Of a DNA stretch of 38,024 bases, positions 35,201 through 38,024 are shown piece by piece. Positions within the stretch are counted from its first letter, which is position 1, and each line of letters opens with the position of its first letter. This DNA comes from Lachnospiraceae bacterium (GTDB lineage Bacteria > Bacillota > Clostridia > Lachnospirales > Lachnospiraceae). Position numbers and translations under genes: made by a program. The notes under the pieces were generated by a model, which was given only the letters and a program-made list of their open reading frames with translations, ran no database searches and was not told the DNA's origin. The stretch spans positions 1 to 38,024 of the forward strand of contig JAILKH010000115.1 in the NCBI GenBank assembly GCA_024693925.1, read 5' to 3'.

Positions 35201-37894
35201 GATGAAATATTTACTGTAGATAAAACGACAGGTAAGATTACCGCGATTAAACCGGGAGATGCGGTATTAAAGGCAAGTATCAGTGCCAATGAAACCGGAG
35301 CTGAAATAGAAGATACGGTTGAGGTACATGTTAAGGTTCCGGTAACTGATATAACATTAAATAAAACCGCTGTTCAGATGAATGTCGGAGAGAGGATCAG
35401 GATCAATGCCACGGTTCTTCCGGAAAATGCGGATAATAAGGAAATCGTATGGACGAGCAGTAATGAAGAAATAGCTTATGTTAATGCAAAAGGAATGATA
35501 TATGCCAAGTCTAAGGGTAATGTATCAATATGTGCCGAATCAAAAGAATATAATATTAAAAAATATTGTAATGTATCCATTACAAGTATACTTAAAGATG
35601 CTCCCCAAACATGGACCGATACGCTTAACAGTCCTACCGTAAGTCCCCTGGCGGGTATCGTTAATAAAGGTACAAGGATCAGTATTAACAGTGAGGCTGC
35701 AGGAGCAAGTATTTATTATACTACGGACGGAAGTACTCCGGTTGCCGACTACACGGGAAGGGTTGCAGGCACAACCAGGCATTATACAATGCCTGTGGTA
35801 ATAAATAAAAATACGACGATCAGGGCATTTGCCATATGTCCGGGATATAAGTATAGCGATGTTGCCGAATATGAGTTCGTTGTGGATGACGGATGGGGTG
35901 ATATTGGTTCGGATCTCAGAAGCCGGTTTTTAAATGATCCGGATAAGGTTCCCGAAGGTTTGTGGTATGTATTTGATGGAGATGATAATTATTATACCCA
36001 ATCCGGTAACACAGGTGTAGTTAAAGAGTATAAGGGAAGCAGTATTACATTTAACAGTGAAATCGGCGTATATTATGGGTGTACAAAACTTATTGAGAAT
36101 CGTGATTATAATATAAGTTATAAGTATAATAAAGCTGTTGCAGGTCTTAATGACAGGGAGGTTCCGACAGTCTCCGTTAAAGGTAAGGGAAATTATAAGG
36201 GTAAGGTTGCTTTTGGCTTTGAAATCAGTGCGGTTGATATTAATAAAGCTGATATAGTATCGGGTACGGAAGCAACGGTTATTTCCGGCAATAAAATAAG
36301 TGAGGTAAAGCCCGTTATTGTCTATAACGGGACCATTCTTAAAGAAAGGATCGATTATACGGTTGTTTACTATAAGGATTCAAAACCGGTTGTTGCGGCA
36401 ACGAAAGTCGGAGAAGGTGTATATACGGCTGAAATAAAAGCAGCCGCAGGATCTGATTATACCGGAGTAATGACTCGGAAAATCATAATAAAAGCAGTTG
36501 AAAATGTTGCCGGTAAATCAGTGGACATGAAGTATACTACAGTAACTCTTCCGGATATCGAATGGAGAAAAGAAGGAGTTGATATTAAAAAGTTATTTGA
36601 TAATTCCGCAACAGACAGTCCGTATGCCATAGTTAAGTATGGTTCTAAGAGCGGTGAGGTTCTTAAATACGGAGTTGATTATACAGTGGATGATATTGAT
36701 ACAACTATATATCCTGATTATCCTGCAGCGGGAAAATATATCGTCAGATTACATGGTACGGCGAATAATTCCTCCGACGGAAAATTTTATGTGGGTGAAC
36801 AGACGGCAACTCTTACCATAAGCGGAATTGATGCATCTAAGATCAGTATCGGCGGAATCAATAAGAAACCTGTATATACCGGTAATGTGATAACATTAAG
36901 TGATCTTAATGATACAGATGGTAAGGAATTTAATGAAGTAACCTTATATACGGGATCAGACGGTGTTAAAACAAAGCTTACGGAAGGAACAGATTATGAT
37001 GTTGATATGTCGGCAGCGACGGATTATGGCAGGTTTTATGTATATTTCAATCTTAAAGGACAGTATACCGGTACAAAGAAGATAAGGATAATTGTTGCAA
37101 AGGCTGATATAAATAAAGCAACTATAAGTACAACAGATGCAACATATTGTAAGTCCGGATCGGTGCCACAGACTTATGTTTCTTTTGATGGTAAAGTTCT
37201 TAAAGAGGGAATAGATTATAAAATATCATACAGCAATAACAGGAAGATAGGTACAGCAAATGAGCCCACAGTTAAATTGAAGGGAATCGGATGTTTTAAA
37301 GGAACGGCTGAATCAACATTCAAAATATACAGTACGGATATTTCCAAACTGGCTCTTTCCGTTAAAGATATTAAGTATAAAGAGGGAAAGAAAGGCAAAT
37401 ACTATAAAAAGACGCTTAGAGTTGTTGATGATGGCAGGACAGTTTCAAAAACCAAAGATATTCTTAAATACAGCTATGGTGATATTAAATATTATAATGC
37501 CGAGACGGGTAAAGAGATTGGTGATGAGGATGCTGTCAATATAGGTACTGTTATAGAAGCCAGAGTAACAATAACTGCAAGGGAAGAAGGCGGATACACG
37601 GGTTCCGGAGTTGTATCGGGCTTATACAGAGTCATTGATCCTCAGAAATATCTAAGCAGCGCTAAGGTTAAGGTAAATGATCTTGTATATGCAAATGGTG
37701 AAGAGGTATCTGTTATCAAATCAAGTGATATTACGGTAACTATCGGAGAAACGGTACTGAATCCATCGGATTATGATATAGTTTCGGTCACCGATAATCG
37801 TTTCCTCGGAACTGCGAAAATTGTTATTGCCGGTAAGGGTGAATATGGCGGCATAAAGAAATGCAGTGTAAAGATCAATAAGAAAGATCTATAG
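32237..37894 (+). CDS. Secreted leucine-rich-repeat (BspA-like) Ig-like surface protein
   Basis: 1885 residues with a signal peptide (cleavage likely after residue 29, PVYA). AAAGGA lies upstream of the ATG. A Glu/Asp-rich stretch (30-115) leads into BspA-type LRR_5 repeats from about 120 to 925, with the recurring pattern AFxNCxxLxxVxLP and I.P..V..IG. A Big_2-type Ig-like domain (about 1033-1115, ITLNKTAVQMNVGERI) is followed by a chitobiase/FN3-associated-like domain (about 1133-1217, GASIYYTTDGSTP and TTIRAFAICPGYKYS). The rest holds about six divergent beta repeats of roughly 100 residues marked by G.DY.V.Y phrases (for example GIDYKISYSNN, NRDYNISYKYN). It should be an extended adhesin or binding protein. 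No LPXTG, C-terminal membrane helix or SLH domain is visible, so anchoring is unexplained. It has its own promoter and terminator. Confidence 0.9.
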   Translation: MILKKRIAIIMIIALIGTSFFPGAYPVYADTDQILVTGEDNLLISDEISDHINDTVICEETDNIVEMTEVLEQVEILQEDSTILVEEDVSLSDDNVLIENSDEYFPDTLELSGESTGNNVSINGIHYMITDKDWSATVIYWDGKGVLEIPSEITLDKSYESDWGDEETYVRKVVAIGSEAFKDNSDLTGIKIPSSVKSINKNAFQNCINLVSVELPSDMTLLGEYAFNGCTSLNSVKLPDKLDTIQICVFNGCTDLSSITIPKNLELNKVVVDDERNYTKGPFSGVPNLKEIRFEEGFDIIPARLFTACDSIENVDIPAGVTKVLDHAFINCKNLRSVTMTEDIESIGEASFQNCTSLEKIDLSKNTNNLGVRVFQGCTTLSECRIPDSVDNIGSYAFDNCKGLKSLTFFSGVSAKSKNGVIGEYAFRNCSALERIIIPNSFKEIKRSAYEKCTSLESMKLENRYPEVTFDIIIGDYAFKECSNLTEVIFENKIRLKSIGKEAYKLCINLTDLTFGEEVYLNSIGEEAFYMCNNLIDINIPNDVEFIGRSAFEKCLSLKNVTLPRNLKKLGAAVFREDTAIEKIEIPKNIDTVSVSKATDGIFSGCEKLKIITFEGGITKIPDNLFWGTGSLVNIDIPDGVTEVGLNAFRECVMLKNVKIPESVVGIADYAFYKDQNIVDLKDGSGLIPEGVQTIGKYSFDGCEALNTLILPDGIEKIGESAFANSGIQIAVIPESASDIGASCFEGCEELKEIQLPKNLNEIKNRLFYDCKKLYKVNLSEDILGSIGNSAFYNCNALESFDDSGKIDFSKFRVLKSIGKNAFQECDSLSSVTLSAATENIGEYVFDHCQKLSEINLGTGLSVIPKNAFSNLNSLVKMIVPRNVIEIKAGAFEYDPSFREIHIPKETTNIERGAFTKCDDLYTYVVDGSEAHKYSVKEGIKYELEVVYADSINYLPEKISINPNETNTPSLEILPVHYSVDVNYSSGNDEIFTVDKTTGKITAIKPGDAVLKASISANETGAEIEDTVEVHVKVPVTDITLNKTAVQMNVGERIRINATVLPENADNKEIVWTSSNEEIAYVNAKGMIYAKSKGNVSICAESKEYNIKKYCNVSITSILKDAPQTWTDTLNSPTVSPLAGIVNKGTRISINSEAAGASIYYTTDGSTPVADYTGRVAGTTRHYTMPVVINKNTTIRAFAICPGYKYSDVAEYEFVVDDGWGDIGSDLRSRFLNDPDKVPEGLWYVFDGDDNYYTQSGNTGVVKEYKGSSITFNSEIGVYYGCTKLIENRDYNISYKYNKAVAGLNDREVPTVSVKGKGNYKGKVAFGFEISAVDINKADIVSGTEATVISGNKISEVKPVIVYNGTILKERIDYTVVYYKDSKPVVAATKVGEGVYTAEIKAAAGSDYTGVMTRKIIIKAVENVAGKSVDMKYTTVTLPDIEWRKEGVDIKKLFDNSATDSPYAIVKYGSKSGEVLKYGVDYTVDDIDTTIYPDYPAAGKYIVRLHGTANNSSDGKFYVGEQTATLTISGIDASKISIGGINKKPVYTGNVITLSDLNDTDGKEFNEVTLYTGSDGVKTKLTEGTDYDVDMSAATDYGRFYVYFNLKGQYTGTKKIRIIVAKADINKATISTTDATYCKSGSVPQTYVSFDGKVLKEGIDYKISYSNNRKIGTANEPTVKLKGIGCFKGTAESTFKIYSTDISKLALSVKDIKYKEGKKGKYYKKTLRVVDDGRTVSKTKDILKYSYGDIKYYNAETGKEIGDEDAVNIGTVIEARVTITAREEGGYTGSGVVSGLYRVIDPQKYLSSAKVKVNDLVYANGEEVSVIKSSDITVTIGETVLNPSDYDIVSVTDNRFLGTAKIVIAGKGEYGGIKKCSVKINKKDL

Positions 37895-37911
37895 TTTTAT
37901 AAAATATAAAC

Positions 37912-37943
37912 AAAAACAGCCTCTTTTAAAGGGGCTGTTTTTT
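37912..37943 (+). terminator. Terminator after the LRR gene
   Basis: A hairpin with stem CAGCCTCTT/AAGGGGCTG (one G-T pair) is flanked by an A-run and a T-run, 17 bases after the stop codon. Confidence 0.9.
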
Positions 37944-37993
37944 GATGAATACTGTATAGAATTCACAAATATAATTTTTTGATCTAAAAAGTA

Positions 37994-38022
37994 TTTACAA
38001 AGGGTATTCTAAATTCTATAAT
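37994..38022 (+). promoter_or_regulatory. Near-consensus promoter for a gene beyond the window
   Basis: TTTACA at 37994-37999 and a perfect TATAAT at 38017-38022 are 17 bases apart. The gene it drives lies past the right edge. Confidence 0.75.
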
Positions 38023-38024
38023 TC

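Overview
The window is AT-rich, with low-GC Gram-positive gene signals: GGAGG-type ribosome binding sites, TTGACA/TATAAT promoters and T-run terminators. Flagellin with FliS, a hybrid histidine kinase, YfhO and MBOAT envelope genes, and very large repeat-bearing surface proteins together suggest an anaerobic Firmicute of the Lachnospiraceae type (Butyrivibrio or a relative). The taxonomic placement is inference; no rRNA is present.

Layout. (1) 1-700: a strip of broken genes, including a short GNAT N-terminus fused to pieces of an AlbA-type ATP-binding protein. (2) 1047-4001: a secreted choice-of-anchor-A/CnaB adhesin that ends in an unusual cysteine- and aromatic-rich tail, followed by a terminator. 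(3) 4150-6375: an orphan hybrid histidine kinase. (4) 6422-6592: a minus-strand tRNA-Lys(CTT) with its own promoter and terminator. (5) 6628-14100: tatD, rsmA, a giant TPR/acidic-repeat/degenerate AAA protein and glgB, ending at a strong terminator. (6) 14232-19116: a motility cassette with a possible sigma-D promoter, a 1043-residue DUF6240-like protein whose C-terminus resembles FliK, a flagellin and a FliS-like chaperone. (7) 19169-30652: an envelope cluster of six membrane proteins: YfhO, MBOAT O-acyltransferase, SGNH protein with an ILEI/FAM3-like C-terminal domain, acyltransferase-3, a GT-C-like protein and a second YfhO. A family-4 glycosyltransferase lies convergently on the minus strand. 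(8) 32237-37894: a 1885-residue leucine-rich-repeat/Ig-like surface protein with its own promoter and terminator. (9) The last 30 bases hold a near-consensus promoter for a gene beyond the window.

How the genes work together. Most of the window concerns the cell surface. The YfhO/MBOAT/SGNH/acyltransferase group has the make-up of a system that adds sugars and O-acyl groups to a secreted or membrane-bound polymer. The two large exported proteins look like adhesins, and the motility cassette supplies a filament subunit and its chaperone. The core genes (tatD, rsmA, glgB, tRNA-Lys) are ordinary.

The points most worth a second look are the Cys-rich C-terminal tail of the choice-of-anchor-A protein, the apparently permuted ILEI-like domain on the SGNH protein, the pseudo-AAA giant protein, and the FliK-like gene that overlaps a flagellin gene. 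All family assignments come from reading motifs; no database search was run.
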